Shown: positions 53,011-62,469, numbered from the stretch's first letter. The stretch: 64,000 bases of DNA from Desulfobacula toluolica Tol2 (GCF_000307105.1 NC_018645.1:1190578-1254577), one strand, 5' to 3'. Made by a program: numbers and translations. Notes: a model not told the origin generated them from the sequence alone.

Positions 53011-53110
53011 TTTTTTTATCTGTAAAAGTCGTAAAAAATCCAAACAAAGACTTTCATTTTTTGTTGTGGACAGACCCGTATAAAAGACCAAGTCTGCCCG
53101 TTGCAGTTAT
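53011..53110 (+). repeat. Intergenic two-hairpin repeat, copy 3
   Basis: 100-base copy in plus orientation: T tract, TGTAAAAGTCGTAAAAAATC, AAGACTTTC, GTTGTGGACAGACC, AAGACCAAGTCTGCCCG and CAGTTAT. Both genes around it are on the minus strand; read that way its end coincides with the anti-sigma stop codon (53110-53112) and its other end is 8 bases before the start codon of the secreted protein. Confidence 0.75.
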
Positions 53111-53580
53111 CAGGTTTCAGAAAACCAGATAATGGTATGCTTTTTTGTTTGAGTTTCAATAATCATAACGGAAGCAACATTCGTATCAACCGATGTTACA
53201 ATCGCACTTGGACCTGTCGGGCCAAACAAACTACCGTGAAACCAAAACAGGCTGATCGTCAATATTGCAGCAATGGATGCAAGTTTCAAGTAAATATTTT
53301 TGCCAAAGAATCCATGATCGGTTTTTAAAGATGCTTTTTTGGCGTTTTCAAGTGCCTGTTCTGTTTTTTGCCTCAGTTTTTCAGTATTTATTTTTGATAC
53401 CGCTTTATCCGCATGATTATTAAACACGATGGATATGGATTTGAAGCGTTCAACTAAACTGTTGCAATCCGGGCAGTTGACATGGTGTCGCGCCAATTCT
53501 TCATACCGGTCCAGGGCAAGTTCATGATCAATAAACCTGCTGATCTCTTCAGATGTATATTTTTTGCATGGTGTTTTCAT
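53110..53580 (-). CDS. Zinc-finger anti-sigma factor
   Basis: 156 residues. N-terminal ZAS/zf-HC2 domain with HxxxCxxC (about 32-39: RHHVNCPDCNS), a helical linker, one membrane helix (about 98-117: YLKLASIAAILTISLFWF) and a short periplasmic tail. It presumably holds the adjacent sigma factor inactive until a signal triggers release. Lies 12 bases after the sigma gene stop. Confidence 0.87.
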   Translation of the reverse strand: MKTPCKKYTSEEISRFIDHELALDRYEELARHHVNCPDCNSLVERFKSISIVFNNHADKAVSKINTEKLRQKTEQALENAKKASLKTDHGFFGKNIYLKLASIAAILTISLFWFHGSLFGPTGPSAIVTSVDTNVASVMIIETQTKKHTIIWFSET

Positions 53581-53592
53581 AAAAAAAACCTT

Positions 53593-54183
53593 TCACTTAT
53601 TCGATTCCAAAGTCTTGATAAGACTTTTTCTGGCAAAATGAATCCTTGAACTGACCGTTCCTTTTTTAATATTGATTGTTTTGGCAATCTGCTCGTATGA
53701 AAGTCCTTCAAAAACATTCAGAACAAAAACCAGCCGTATTTTTTCCGGCAGTTTTCGGATGGCTTTCATAAGATTTTCTTCAAATTGTTTTTTTTCAAAT
53801 TGCGTTTCCGGATCATTGCTTTTTTTGTTTTCCATAAAAAGGTCTTTATCATTTTCCGATTCTATGGAATCATGATGCCACCTGAATCGTCTTTTCCACT
53901 TTCTTTTCCAGTTCAGACTCTGATTTATGGTGATTTTTCTGAGCCATGTGACAAGGCCTGCATCCTGCCTGAAGGTCCGGATATTCTTAAATACGCTGAT
54001 AAACACATCCTGTACGATCTCCAGGCTCTCCTCATGATCAAGGGTGATACCATAGGCAATTTTTAAGAGCCGGTCCTGGTATGTGTTGACAAGAACCTCG
54101 AAAGCCCAGGGCTGACCTTTTTTAAGCCTTTTAACCAGATCCTGTTCATCTGTATTGTCTGCAGTTGCTTTTGGTTTGTTCAC
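53593..54183 (-). CDS. ECF-type RNA polymerase sigma factor
   Basis: 196 residues with regions 2 and 4 only. Region 2: LVNTYQDRLLKIAYGITLDHEESLEIVQDVFISVFKNIRTF; region 4: IRKLPEKIRLVFVLNVFEGLSYEQIAKTIN with KKGTVSSRIHFARK. A Lys/Arg/Trp-rich linker (WKRKWKRRFRWHHD) separates them. Probably autoregulates its operon, together with the anti-sigma factor and secreted proteins. Confidence 0.93.
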   Translation of the reverse strand: MNKPKATADNTDEQDLVKRLKKGQPWAFEVLVNTYQDRLLKIAYGITLDHEESLEIVQDVFISVFKNIRTFRQDAGLVTWLRKITINQSLNWKRKWKRRFRWHHDSIESENDKDLFMENKKSNDPETQFEKKQFEENLMKAIRKLPEKIRLVFVLNVFEGLSYEQIAKTINIKKGTVSSRIHFARKSLIKTLESNK

Positions 54184-54241
54184 AATAAATCAGTTGTTGC
54201 GTCTATATTAGCCTACAGATATATATAAGCTGTATGTTCAG

Positions 54242-54712
54242 TTAATATCTCACCCAAATTTTTGTTTTTTGCCAATACCCATCTTTTACCAGAAACTTTT
54301 TATACCTGCCGTTTATCCACTTTCCCCTGCGGTTATAATGGCCGGGGTTCCATTTTTTCTTATAAACCGGCTGTTTCCATATTTTTTCAATCACCCAATG
54401 ACCTTTGGGGCCAGTTGATATGAAATTTCCATCATGTCTGTTTTTATGGGCGTATCTATGTTGATGGGTGTCTCTATGCTGGTTGGCATATCCGGTATGA
54501 TGATTTCTGTCCGACCTTGCATAGTGATTTGTGTAATAAGGTTTTGAGTCATGATTGATTTCGTTGATGATGGCTGCACTTAAAATAGCAACGCCTGTGC
54601 CCAGCATGAATCCCTCAATGGTATGACGCCTTGCAGACCCTGCATGGGCAGATACCGTGGATAAGCATGCAAATAGAACTACAGCGGTTGTTATGGCGAT
54701 TATTTTTTTCAT
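54242..54712 (-). CDS. Secreted histidine- and basic-residue-rich protein
   Basis: 156 residues with a signal peptide (IITAVVLFACLSTVSAHA). The middle (about 60-100) is very rich in His, Tyr, Arg and Asn (DRNHHTGYANQHRDTHQHR), a possible metal-binding or envelope-associated region; the C-terminal part has GHWVIEKIWKQPVYKKKW and GHYNRRGKW repeats, as in YXWGXW/RcnB-like proteins. A GGAGG site precedes the ATG. Downstream of the sigma gene reading leftward is not applicable: it lies upstream of sigma on the same strand and could be its target. Role unknown. Confidence 0.75.
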   Translation of the reverse strand: MKKIIAITTAVVLFACLSTVSAHAGSARRHTIEGFMLGTGVAILSAAIINEINHDSKPYYTNHYARSDRNHHTGYANQHRDTHQHRYAHKNRHDGNFISTGPKGHWVIEKIWKQPVYKKKWNPGHYNRRGKWINGRYKKFLVKDGYWQKTKIWVRY

Positions 54713-54858
54713 TTTTTTATCCTCCGTCTTGGGTTAATGAAAAAAAAGCAGTTGCAAAACAATTGCCTTCTATTAACCATTGACACCGGGAAAATAAAAA
54801 CGTTCAAAATAATCTAATTTTTTTTACACCATTCGCAAAAAAGACAAAAGATAAAGAA

Positions 54859-55842
54859 TTATCCGCCAATAGACGTCATGTGACTTATGGGGATGTCGTT
54901 GCCGGAGTGATCAGTTAAGCCGTGAAATGATGGTTTCTTTTTCAGGGCAGACAGAATGATCTCTTTTAATTCATTGTCAGACGCACCGTTTCTAAGTGGA
55001 TCAATAATGTCTTTTTCATAGTTGTTTAACAGGCAGGGCCTTAATGTCCCCCTTGATGTAAGCCTCAACCGGTTGCATTCACTGCAAAAATGAGAGCTGA
55101 TGGGGGTTATAAAACCTACGATTCCATTTGCCCCGTCAATCTGGAATTTTTTTGCAGGGCCGTCATTTCCAGTGCGTTGGACAGGCAAAAGTTTTCCAAA
55201 TTCAGATTCAATTTTTTCTTTGATTTCATCGGATAATATCTGTTGTTGTTTTTCAACTGCAGAATCTCCCATGGGCATGTATTCAATGAAGCGGATGTGA
55301 AACGGGTACTTGATTGTCAGAGCCGTAAGTTTCTCAATCTCATCATCATTAATTCCCTTTAAGATAACGGCATTGAGTTTTATAGGGGATATGCCCAGTT
55401 CATGGGCCGTGAAAATGGCGTTCCTGACTTGATTGAATCTGTCCCTGCCGGTGATCACTGCAAATTTGGCCGGGTCCAGAGTGTCAAGACTGAAATTAAG
55501 CCGTTTGATACCAAAAGAGATCAGCTCTTTTATTTTTTCCCTGGTCAGCAATGATCCATTGGTGGTAATGGAAATATCTTTCAGGCTTTCAATGGCACAC
55601 AATTTTTTCAGGAATGAAAAGATGTTCTTTCTTACAAAAGGTTCTCCCCCGGTAATCCTGACTTTTGTTATGCCAAGTTCACAGGCAAGCCTGGTAATTC
55701 TTAGGATTTCTTCATACCTGGCAATTTTTTCATGTTCGATCACATGAAAGGGTGTGGATGGAACGCAGTATCGGCACCTGAAGTTGCACCGGTCTGTGAC
55801 TGATATACGAAGATAATTAATGGTACGGTTTCCGGCAATCAT
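54859..55842 (-). CDS. moaA: GTP 3',8-cyclase MoaA
   Basis: 327 residues. First step of molybdopterin synthesis. N-terminal radical SAM cluster CNFRCRYC (Cys19, 23, 26), SAM motif ITGGEPFVRKN, second Fe-S cluster site FCSECNRLRLTSRGTLRPCL (three Cys), and the essential Gly-Gly C-terminus (SHMTSIGG). It begins 2 bases after the cobA-hemD stop. No other moa gene is present here. Confidence 0.96.
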   Translation of the reverse strand: MIAGNRTINYLRISVTDRCNFRCRYCVPSTPFHVIEHEKIARYEEILRITRLACELGITKVRITGGEPFVRKNIFSFLKKLCAIESLKDISITTNGSLLTREKIKELISFGIKRLNFSLDTLDPAKFAVITGRDRFNQVRNAIFTAHELGISPIKLNAVILKGINDDEIEKLTALTIKYPFHIRFIEYMPMGDSAVEKQQQILSDEIKEKIESEFGKLLPVQRTGNDGPAKKFQIDGANGIVGFITPISSHFCSECNRLRLTSRGTLRPCLLNNYEKDIIDPLRNGASDNELKEIILSALKKKPSFHGLTDHSGNDIPISHMTSIGG

Positions 55843-55844
55843 TT

Positions 55845-57377
55845 TTATTCACAGCTTTCATAATATGATGACAATGAATCCACAAGCCCTTGAATGGTAT
55901 ACTCTTTGGCTTCAATGTCCGGTTTGATGTCAAGTAATCTTGCCGTGTCCGATGTGATGGGTCCAATGCTGGCTGTCACGACATTTGCTAAAAGTTTTTT
56001 GGCGTCTTTTGATTCAAGCAGGGACATGAAGTTGGATACTGTGGAAGAACTGGTGAAGGTTACTGCATCAATTTCATTTTTTTCCAGAAGGGATATCAAC
56101 TCTTTTTTTCCTCCCTTTGCAAGCCGGGTTTCATAGGCAATAACCTCATCGACCCTTGCACCCATTTTTGTCAGCTCTTCAGGCAGGATTGTCCTGGCTT
56201 TCTTTGCTCTTGGGAGCAATATTTTTTTGTTGTTTATCTCAACAGAGGAGAATGCATCAATTACACTTTCGGCTCTATAGGTTTTTGGCAAAATATCACT
56301 GATAATGCCGTAATCTTTCAGCCTTTCTTTGGTTACAGGACCGATACAGGCGAATTTAAGGTGTCCCAGCACTCTCACGTCTTTGCCCATGTCAAACAAA
56401 GTATCAAAAAAGAATTTAACCCCATTGACACTGGTAAAGATAAGCCAGTCATAATTTTTGATATTTTCAACGGATGCTTTTAATGGTGAGGTATCTTCAG
56501 GAGCGGTAATTTGGATGGTCGGAATTTCAATACAGTTGGCCCCAAGTTTTGAGAGCTTTGAAACAAGATCGCTTGCCTGGGCACGGGCCCTGGTGATCAC
56601 AATTCGTTTGCCGAACAATGGCCTTTTATCAAACCAGGCCAGTTCATTCCTCAAAGAGACCACATGGCCTATGATGATAATGGATGGAGATTTGAGCTTT
56701 GCCTGCTGTACCTGTTCAACAATTGTTTCAAGGGTGCCGGTAACGGTCTGCTGACGGGCCGTTGTTCCCCATCTGACCAGAGCAATGGGTGTGTCGGATG
56801 GTTTGCCGTGTTCAATCAGGTTTTTTACAATATTTGCAAGATTTTTAACTCCCATCAAAAACACAAGGGTTGCATTGGATTTTGCATACACATCCCATTG
56901 CATACTGGTGTCTTTTTTGGTGGGATCTTCATGGCCTGTAATAAATGATACAAAAGAGGTGTGGTCTCTGTGGGTTACCGGAATTCCTGCATAGGCGGGT
57001 GCTGCGATTGCAGAGGTAACCCCTGGAACCACTTCATAGGGCACCCCGTGACCCAGAAGCATCTGAGCTTCTTCTCCCCCACGGCCAAACACGAACGGGT
57101 CACCGCCTTTAAGCCTGGCCACATCAAATCCCTGTTTGGCTTTGTCCACCAGCAGCTGGTTGATTTTATCCTGGGAAAGAGTGTGATCGCCCCCTTTTTT
57201 CCCTACATAAATAATCTGGGCATCTTTTCCGGCGTAATTGAGTAAAAAAGGCGATGCAAGATAATCATAGACCACAACATCTGCGGTTTCGATACATTCT
57301 TTTGCCTTAATTGTTAAAAGACCAGGATCACCGGGACCTGCACCAATCAGATATACTTTGCCAGTCTTATGCGTCAT
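55845..57377 (-). CDS. cobA-hemD: Fused uroporphyrinogen-III methyltransferase and synthase (CobA-HemD)
   Basis: 510 residues. N-terminal SUMT domain (about 5-245) with VYLIGAGPGDPGLLTIKA, GGDPFVFGRGGEEA and VPGVTSAIAAPAYAGIP; C-terminal HemD domain (about 258-505) with RIVITRARAQASDLV, NGVKFFFDTL and DAVTFTSSSTV. Converts hydroxymethylbilane to uroporphyrinogen III and then to precorrin-2. The fusion is common in delta-proteobacteria and clostridia and serves siroheme, heme and B12. Overlaps hemC by 11 bases. Confidence 0.96.
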   Translation of the reverse strand: MTHKTGKVYLIGAGPGDPGLLTIKAKECIETADVVVYDYLASPFLLNYAGKDAQIIYVGKKGGDHTLSQDKINQLLVDKAKQGFDVARLKGGDPFVFGRGGEEAQMLLGHGVPYEVVPGVTSAIAAPAYAGIPVTHRDHTSFVSFITGHEDPTKKDTSMQWDVYAKSNATLVFLMGVKNLANIVKNLIEHGKPSDTPIALVRWGTTARQQTVTGTLETIVEQVQQAKLKSPSIIIIGHVVSLRNELAWFDKRPLFGKRIVITRARAQASDLVSKLSKLGANCIEIPTIQITAPEDTSPLKASVENIKNYDWLIFTSVNGVKFFFDTLFDMGKDVRVLGHLKFACIGPVTKERLKDYGIISDILPKTYRAESVIDAFSSVEINNKKILLPRAKKARTILPEELTKMGARVDEVIAYETRLAKGGKKELISLLEKNEIDAVTFTSSSTVSNFMSLLESKDAKKLLANVVTASIGPITSDTARLLDIKPDIEAKEYTIQGLVDSLSSYYESCE

Positions 57378-58299
57378 TTGAATTCAAACTCTCCAATATT
57401 TTTTTTCCGCCTTTTTCAAGAACCTTGTCGGCAAGTATTCGGCCATTTAGTTCCATTTTATCCATTGGGGAAACAAGTTGCTCTTTAATCAGTTCTTTGC
57501 CGTCTTCAGAAGCGACGACCGCAGTCAGAACCACGTTATTGTTCTCAATTTTACCAAAACAGGCCACCGGGATGTGGCAGGAACCCTCAATTTGTTTTAG
57601 AAATGCCCGTTCGCCGGTCACACATATTCTTGTGTCATAATGGTCGAGTTTTTCCATGATCAATGCAATGTCGTCATCATTTGCTCTTGTTTCAATGCAC
57701 AAAGCACCTTGTCCCACAGCCGGTATCATTATGGTTTCGTCCAGGTATTCGGTGATTTGACTTTCCTGTTCAAGGCGGATAAGACCTGCTGCTGCCAGTA
57801 CAATGGCATCATATTCGCCGGATTTCAGTTTTTTGATCCGGGTATCCAGGTTACCCCGGATGGATTCAATGGTCAGATCAGGACGGATATGCTTTATCTG
57901 GGAGGCGCGCCTGAGACTTGAAGTGCCGATTTTTGCCCCTTTTTTATACTCGGCAAGCATGCGGCTGCCGTTTGAAATGAGAACATCAAACGGGTTTTCT
58001 CTTTTTGGAATAGCACCAATGATAAGCCCTTGGGGGAGTTCACCCGGCATGTCTTTCATGCTGTGGACGGCAAGATCAATATCGTTATTCAAGAGTGCAG
58101 TTTCGATTTCCTTGACAAACAACCCTTTTCCTCCCACCATGGCAAGGGGCCGGTCCGTGATTTGGTCCCCGGTTGTTTTAATGATTTTTAATCCAACTTC
58201 CAGATCAGGGAAAAGGCGCTCAATTTCTGATTTTATAAAATTGGCCTGCCACAAGGCAAGCATGCTTCCTCTGGTACCGATGCATATGTTTTTTTTCAT
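57367..58299 (-). CDS. hemC: Porphobilinogen deaminase HemC
   Basis: 310 residues. Motifs IGTRGSMLALWQANF, HSMKDMPGELPQGLI, GTSSLRRASQIKH, GNLDTRIKKL and the dipyrromethane-cofactor cysteine region IEGSCHIPVACFG. Makes hydroxymethylbilane for the next enzyme. Its stop overlaps the start of cobA-hemD, and it starts 6 bases after the FmdB-type gene. Confidence 0.96.
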   Translation of the reverse strand: MKKNICIGTRGSMLALWQANFIKSEIERLFPDLEVGLKIIKTTGDQITDRPLAMVGGKGLFVKEIETALLNNDIDLAVHSMKDMPGELPQGLIIGAIPKRENPFDVLISNGSRMLAEYKKGAKIGTSSLRRASQIKHIRPDLTIESIRGNLDTRIKKLKSGEYDAIVLAAAGLIRLEQESQITEYLDETIMIPAVGQGALCIETRANDDDIALIMEKLDHYDTRICVTGERAFLKQIEGSCHIPVACFGKIENNNVVLTAVVASEDGKELIKEQLVSPMDKMELNGRILADKVLEKGGKKILESLNSNDA

Positions 58300-58305
58300 G
58301 AAAGC

Positions 58306-58545
58306 CTAACCTATCCCGCAGGAAGAACAATTGGAAGAAGAACAGCCGCTGCATGCAGATGAAGCAGAAGATTTGACCTGGGTTTCACCGCCAGGCCCGG
58401 ATGATTTTGAAACAAAACCGCAGGCAGACATCAATCTTGATAGATCCTGACTGTCACAAGAGGGGCATTCAGGTTTTGTGCTGCCCATCACAAGAGTTTC
58501 AAAGTTATTGCCGCAAGTGTTGCACTTATATTCATAAATTGGCAT
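58306..58545 (-). CDS. FmdB-family zinc ribbon protein
   Basis: 79 residues. Zinc ribbon with CNTCG and CPSC (Cys8, 11, 28?, and following), as in FmdB regulatory proteins, and a Ser/Cys-rich C-terminal tail (SSACSGCSSSNCSSCGIG). Such proteins are found before hemC or in methylamine loci; function unclear. First gene of the fmdB-hemC-cobA/hemD-moaA operon. Confidence 0.87.
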   Translation of the reverse strand: MPIYEYKCNTCGNNFETLVMGSTKPECPSCDSQDLSRLMSACGFVSKSSGPGGETQVKSSASSACSGCSSSNCSSCGIG

Positions 58546-58731
58546 TTTTTTACCTCATGTTATTCCTGTTTACGTAAGCTTTCTAATATAAGGATTTATT
58601 TGAATATTTTCAAGTCTTGATCTTTCTTGCAAAAATAATATTTTTTGTTTATTCTGTGATTCCTGATAAACAAATCTGTAGCCCTCAATAAATAATTTTT
58701 GTTTCCCGATGGATATTAAACTAATTAATTT

Positions 58732-60192
58732 ATGATGCCATTTACTATATTTAAACGCCTGGTGATCGGAAATATTATCATCCTTTTGCTTATTTTTACG
58801 CTTGGCAGTGTTGTGCTTTTCAATCTTACCAGACTTCAGAAACTTACCCGGGAAATTGTCGTTAAAAATCAGGAAAGCCTCATTGTTGGTGATCGTCTTC
58901 TGGATTCGTTTGCTTCACTTGTCAAATTCGGTGAAAAATATTTTGTATCCAGGGATATTGATTATTACAATAGGTTTGTAGAAGTAAAAATAAATCTGGA
59001 AAAAGATTTCCAAACAATTGCAGATATTATGGAGACAGACGAACAAAAACATCTGCTTTCCGAATCTCTTGCATCGTTTGAACGTTATTTGGAACGGTTT
59101 GAGGAAAACGCAGGACAGGTGATAATCGGTAAAAAAATCAATATTGATTTTTTTTTAACGCAAAATGGACCGGATATTAACACCACAGCCGGGGATTTGA
59201 AAAAAATTCTTGCCATTACCAGGAGTATTATTACCGACAAAACAAATTTGTCCAGCAAGATGACCCATCAGATTATTATTGTCACGGTTTTTACTACGGT
59301 GTTGACCGTTTTTTTAGGGATGATAATAACAACTTTCAACACTCAGTCAATTACTAAATCCATCACTCGCCTTCAAAAAAAAATCGAAAAAATTGCCCAG
59401 GGAGATTTCGAGGAAATCCATACGATCAAAGGCCCGAAAGAAATTCAGGATTTGTCATTGCATTTTAATGCAATGTGCTGCAGGTTAAAAGAATTGGATA
59501 GCTTAAAGGCTGATTTTGTAAGCCATGTGTCTCACGAGATGAAAACACCGGTCACTTCAATAAAAGAAGCGTCCGCAATGCTGTCCAAGGGATTCTACTC
59601 GGATGACCCACAAAAACTAAAGGAATTGTTTTGTCTGATTCATGAAGAATGCAACCGGCTTTTAAACTCGGTTATGAGAATTCTGGATTATTCTAAAATG
59701 GAAGCAAACCGTATGGAATACAATTGTGTAAGGCTCAGTTTGCCTGATGTTGTCCGCAAATCAATTTTGAAACTTGCACCATTGTCACAAAAAAAACAGA
59801 TTGACCTTGAATTTTTTCCACCTTTACCGAATATTCCGGACGTTTATATTGATGAAAACAGGATTATAGAAGTTTTGGATAACCTGATCGGCAATGCCCT
59901 GAAATTTACGCCGGTAAAGGGTAAGGTCGATGTCCAATGCTTTTCTCAGGATTCAGGTAAAAATCTGATGTTAACTGTAGAGGATAACGGGCCTGGAATA
60001 AAACCTGAAAATCTTGACAAGATTTTTTATAAATTCAAACAAATTGACAATGGTCTTGGCACTCGAATGGGAACAGGGCTTGGGCTTTCGATTTCAAAAT
60101 ATATCATCAAGGCACATGGGGGAAACATATGGGCGCAAAGCCGGTATTCAAAAGGTACGAAAATATTGGTTACTTTGCCTGCTGCATTGTGA
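58732..60192 (+). CDS. glrK: Sensor histidine kinase, GlrK/QseE-like
   Basis: 486 residues. Two membrane segments (about 10-32 and 181-203) enclose a helical periplasmic sensor of about 150 residues, then HAMP (about 203-256), HisKA with the phosphohistidine in FVSHVSHEMKTPVTS, N box LIGNALKFTPVKG, G1 DNGPGI, G2 GTGLGLSISKYI. The gene order kinase-lipoprotein-NtrC-type regulator with these features matches the enteric glrK-yfhG(qseG)-glrR system, which senses envelope and amino-sugar signals. Confidence 0.88.
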   Translation: MMPFTIFKRLVIGNIIILLLIFTLGSVVLFNLTRLQKLTREIVVKNQESLIVGDRLLDSFASLVKFGEKYFVSRDIDYYNRFVEVKINLEKDFQTIADIMETDEQKHLLSESLASFERYLERFEENAGQVIIGKKINIDFFLTQNGPDINTTAGDLKKILAITRSIITDKTNLSSKMTHQIIIVTVFTTVLTVFLGMIITTFNTQSITKSITRLQKKIEKIAQGDFEEIHTIKGPKEIQDLSLHFNAMCCRLKELDSLKADFVSHVSHEMKTPVTSIKEASAMLSKGFYSDDPQKLKELFCLIHEECNRLLNSVMRILDYSKMEANRMEYNCVRLSLPDVVRKSILKLAPLSQKKQIDLEFFPPLPNIPDVYIDENRIIEVLDNLIGNALKFTPVKGKVDVQCFSQDSGKNLMLTVEDNGPGIKPENLDKIFYKFKQIDNGLGTRMGTGLGLSISKYIIKAHGGNIWAQSRYSKGTKILVTLPAAL

Positions 60193-60701
60193 TTGGCTTG
60201 TTTTTATCCGGTTGTCTGCATGCTGTCTTTTTGCGGGAATTGCCATATTCCATTGATACTAATGAAAAAAAATATCTGATTGCTACACAGAGGTTGGTTT
60301 CGGACATGGATTTTCAATCAGCTGAAAGGGAAACTCAACGCATTTTGGAATACTACAGCAGTGTTTCCGGTATGAATGATATTATTTTATCCAATTATAT
60401 TGAAAATACACGGATCATATCCGACCTGCTGACAAGGATCATGGAGGATGAAAAAAAAAAGCAGGCTTTTATCAGGGAACTTCTTTTAAAGGAAGAGAAG
60501 ATAAAGGCTTTGACCCTGAAGGCAGGGTCTCTTAAAAAGAAAGCAGATGTTCAACAAGAACAACTGGATGATATGGAGAAGGTGTTTGAAAAATTAAAGC
60601 TTCTTGAAAATGAAAAAAAACGCCTTCAAAAGCAGATTGAGCAGTTAAAGCAAATTGATTTGAACCCGAATAAGATTATCGATAAACCTGATCCGGCCTG
60701 A
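60129..60701 (+). CDS. qseG: QseG/YfhG-like lipoprotein with coiled coil
   Basis: 190 residues. N-terminal signal with a lipobox LSGC (Cys28 the expected lipidated residue); the rest is charged helix with long coiled-coil heptads (about 100-180, RELLLKEEKIKALTLKAG then EKVFEKLKLLENEKKRLQKQ). It overlaps the end of the kinase gene by 64 bases. In enterics QseG helps QseE signal. Its start at 60129 has no strong ribosome site, fitting translational coupling. Confidence 0.8.
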   Translation: MGAKPVFKRYENIGYFACCIVIGLFLSGCLHAVFLRELPYSIDTNEKKYLIATQRLVSDMDFQSAERETQRILEYYSSVSGMNDIILSNYIENTRIISDLLTRIMEDEKKKQAFIRELLLKEEKIKALTLKAGSLKKKADVQQEQLDDMEKVFEKLKLLENEKKRLQKQIEQLKQIDLNPNKIIDKPDPA

Positions 60702-60768
60702 CCTATATCACCCGGCTAAAAAATTTATACCGGTGATTAACAAAACTTTATAACTTTGGGATTTTAAA

Positions 60769-62127
60769 TTGGAAAACATATTAATAGTAGATGATGACCT
60801 TTCTTTGCTCAAAGTGCTTAAAATGAGGCTTGAGGCGGAAAAATACAGGGTGACTGATGTATCAAACGGGTCGGATGCCCTGGGGGCGGCAACTGATGAT
60901 TCTTTTGACCTTGCCATTATTGATTATCAATTAAAAGATGAAAACGGCGTTGAACTGATGGAAGCGCTCAACAGAATCGACCCAGATCTGCCCGTAATCA
61001 TATTGACGGCCTACGGCACCATCAACAAGGCTGTATCTGCAATTAAAAAAGGAGCTTACAGTTATCTTACAAAGCCGTTTGAAGATTCTGATTTGATTCA
61101 GCATGTCAAAAGATGTCTTGAAAAAAACAAATTAACAAAGGAAGTCAAAGAGCTGCGCGGCATGGTATCTGAAAAGTTCGGGTTTGAAAATATTATTGCC
61201 AAAGATGAAAATATGAAAACCGTTCTCAAAAAAATTGTTCAGGCAGCCGGGACAGATTCCAATATATTGATTGAAGGTGAAAGCGGCACCGGCAAAGAGC
61301 TGATTGCCAAATCCATTCATGTGTCAGGGACCAGGGGAAAAGGTCCTTTTATTGCCATCAATTGCGCTGCTATTCCTGAATCTTTGTTTGAAAGTGAACT
61401 TTTCGGCTTTAAAAAAGGGGCGTTTACAGGTGCTGTAAAAAACAAGAAAGGTTTTTTGCAGCAGGCCCGGAACGGGACTTTTTTCTTTGATGAGATAACG
61501 GAAATACCGGTATCCATACAGGCCAAGCTGCTCAGGGTGTTGCAGGAAAATGAATTCTATTCGCTGGGGGGTAATGAAAAAATCAAATTTGAGGCCCGTA
61601 TCATTGCTGCCACCAATAAAAATTTATTTGATGAAGTATCCAAAGGAAATTTCAGGGAAGATTTGTATTACAGGATTCATGTTATTCCAATAACCCTGCC
61701 TCCGTTGAGGGAACGACGGGACTGTATTCCAATCCTGGCCCATTTTTTTTTAAATGAATTCAGGCAGCAGATGAAAAAAAATGTCAGCCAGTTTTCATCG
61801 GCTGCCATGAAAAAACTTGTTAACGCGCCTTGGCCCGGGAATGTCCGGGAATTGAAAAATGTTGTGGAATATTGTGTTGCCATGTCCAAAAATCCTGTCA
61901 TCTCACAGGATCTGATCATGCTGGACCCGGAAGACCTTTGTGATGAACTAAAACCGTTTAAAGAAGCAAAATTGGATTTTGAGAGAAATTATATCATCCA
62001 GCTGCTTCGGCTGACCGGAGGAAATGTGAGCCGGGCAGCAAAGCTTGCCGGTAAATACAGGGCGGATTTTTATGACCTGATGAAAAAATGCGGGGTAAAG
62101 GCCGAAGACTTCAGGGATATGGTGTAG
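60769..62127 (+). CDS. glrR: Sigma-54-dependent response regulator, GlrR/QseF-like
   Basis: 452 residues, TTG start. Receiver domain with Asp52 (LAIIDYQLKDENG) and KPFED; AAA+ domain (about 140-380) with GESGTGKE, the sigma-54 contact loop GAFTGA, Walker B TFFFDEI and R-finger region; C-terminal Fis-type helix-turn-helix (about 415-445, GGNVSRAAKLAGKYRADFY). It activates sigma-54 promoters; one lies 326 bases downstream of its stop in front of the FeeM-like gene, another at 27450. Confidence 0.92.
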   Translation: MENILIVDDDLSLLKVLKMRLEAEKYRVTDVSNGSDALGAATDDSFDLAIIDYQLKDENGVELMEALNRIDPDLPVIILTAYGTINKAVSAIKKGAYSYLTKPFEDSDLIQHVKRCLEKNKLTKEVKELRGMVSEKFGFENIIAKDENMKTVLKKIVQAAGTDSNILIEGESGTGKELIAKSIHVSGTRGKGPFIAINCAAIPESLFESELFGFKKGAFTGAVKNKKGFLQQARNGTFFFDEITEIPVSIQAKLLRVLQENEFYSLGGNEKIKFEARIIAATNKNLFDEVSKGNFREDLYYRIHVIPITLPPLRERRDCIPILAHFFLNEFRQQMKKNVSQFSSAAMKKLVNAPWPGNVRELKNVVEYCVAMSKNPVISQDLIMLDPEDLCDELKPFKEAKLDFERNYIIQLLRLTGGNVSRAAKLAGKYRADFYDLMKKCGVKAEDFRDMV

Positions 62128-62207
62128 TGATTTCCATACATGTTTACAAAATCCGGCTCTCTGCAATTGATTGCCGGGAATAATGTCACACAGCGGTTTT
62201 TGTATGT

Positions 62208-62302
62208 ATTGTTTTTCATACGCTGATTAATATATAGATATTATTAATATTTTCAAGTATTTATACCAATAATAGGATGAATTGGATTGTTTTTCATACG
62301 CT
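62208..62302. promoter_or_regulatory. Pair of direct repeats, candidate enhancer sites
   Basis: ATTGTTTTTCATACGCT at 62208-62224 and 62286-62302. Identical over 17 bases, spaced 78 bases. See the adjacent sigma-54 promoter entry. Confidence 0.5.
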
Positions 62303-62452
62303 TTTGAGAAAATTTCTTGTTTTCCATCTGTCCTTTTTTCCTGCTTCCTGAAATGTTTTTATTGTCAGCTCTTCTTTTAACTGTCTGAAATCATAATATC
62401 TTAATTTAAACATAACAAGCCTTTTCTAAGTTTTATGCATCGAATCAACCTT

Positions 62453-62469
62453 CTGGTATTGTTATTGCT
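62453..62469 (+). promoter_or_regulatory. Sigma-54 promoter before the FeeM-like gene
   Basis: CTGGTATTGTTATTGCT: TGGTAT (62454-62459) and TTGCT (62465-62469), with 10 bases between GG and GC. Slightly weaker match than the one at 27450 (T instead of C at the fourth position), but correctly placed. Transcription would start about 62480. Confidence 0.65.

Noticed and set aside
60707-60737. ATCACCCGG / CCGGTGAT hairpin between qseG and glrR as a terminator
   Set aside because: Bulged stem, no T run, and the flanking genes act together; more likely a minor leader structure.
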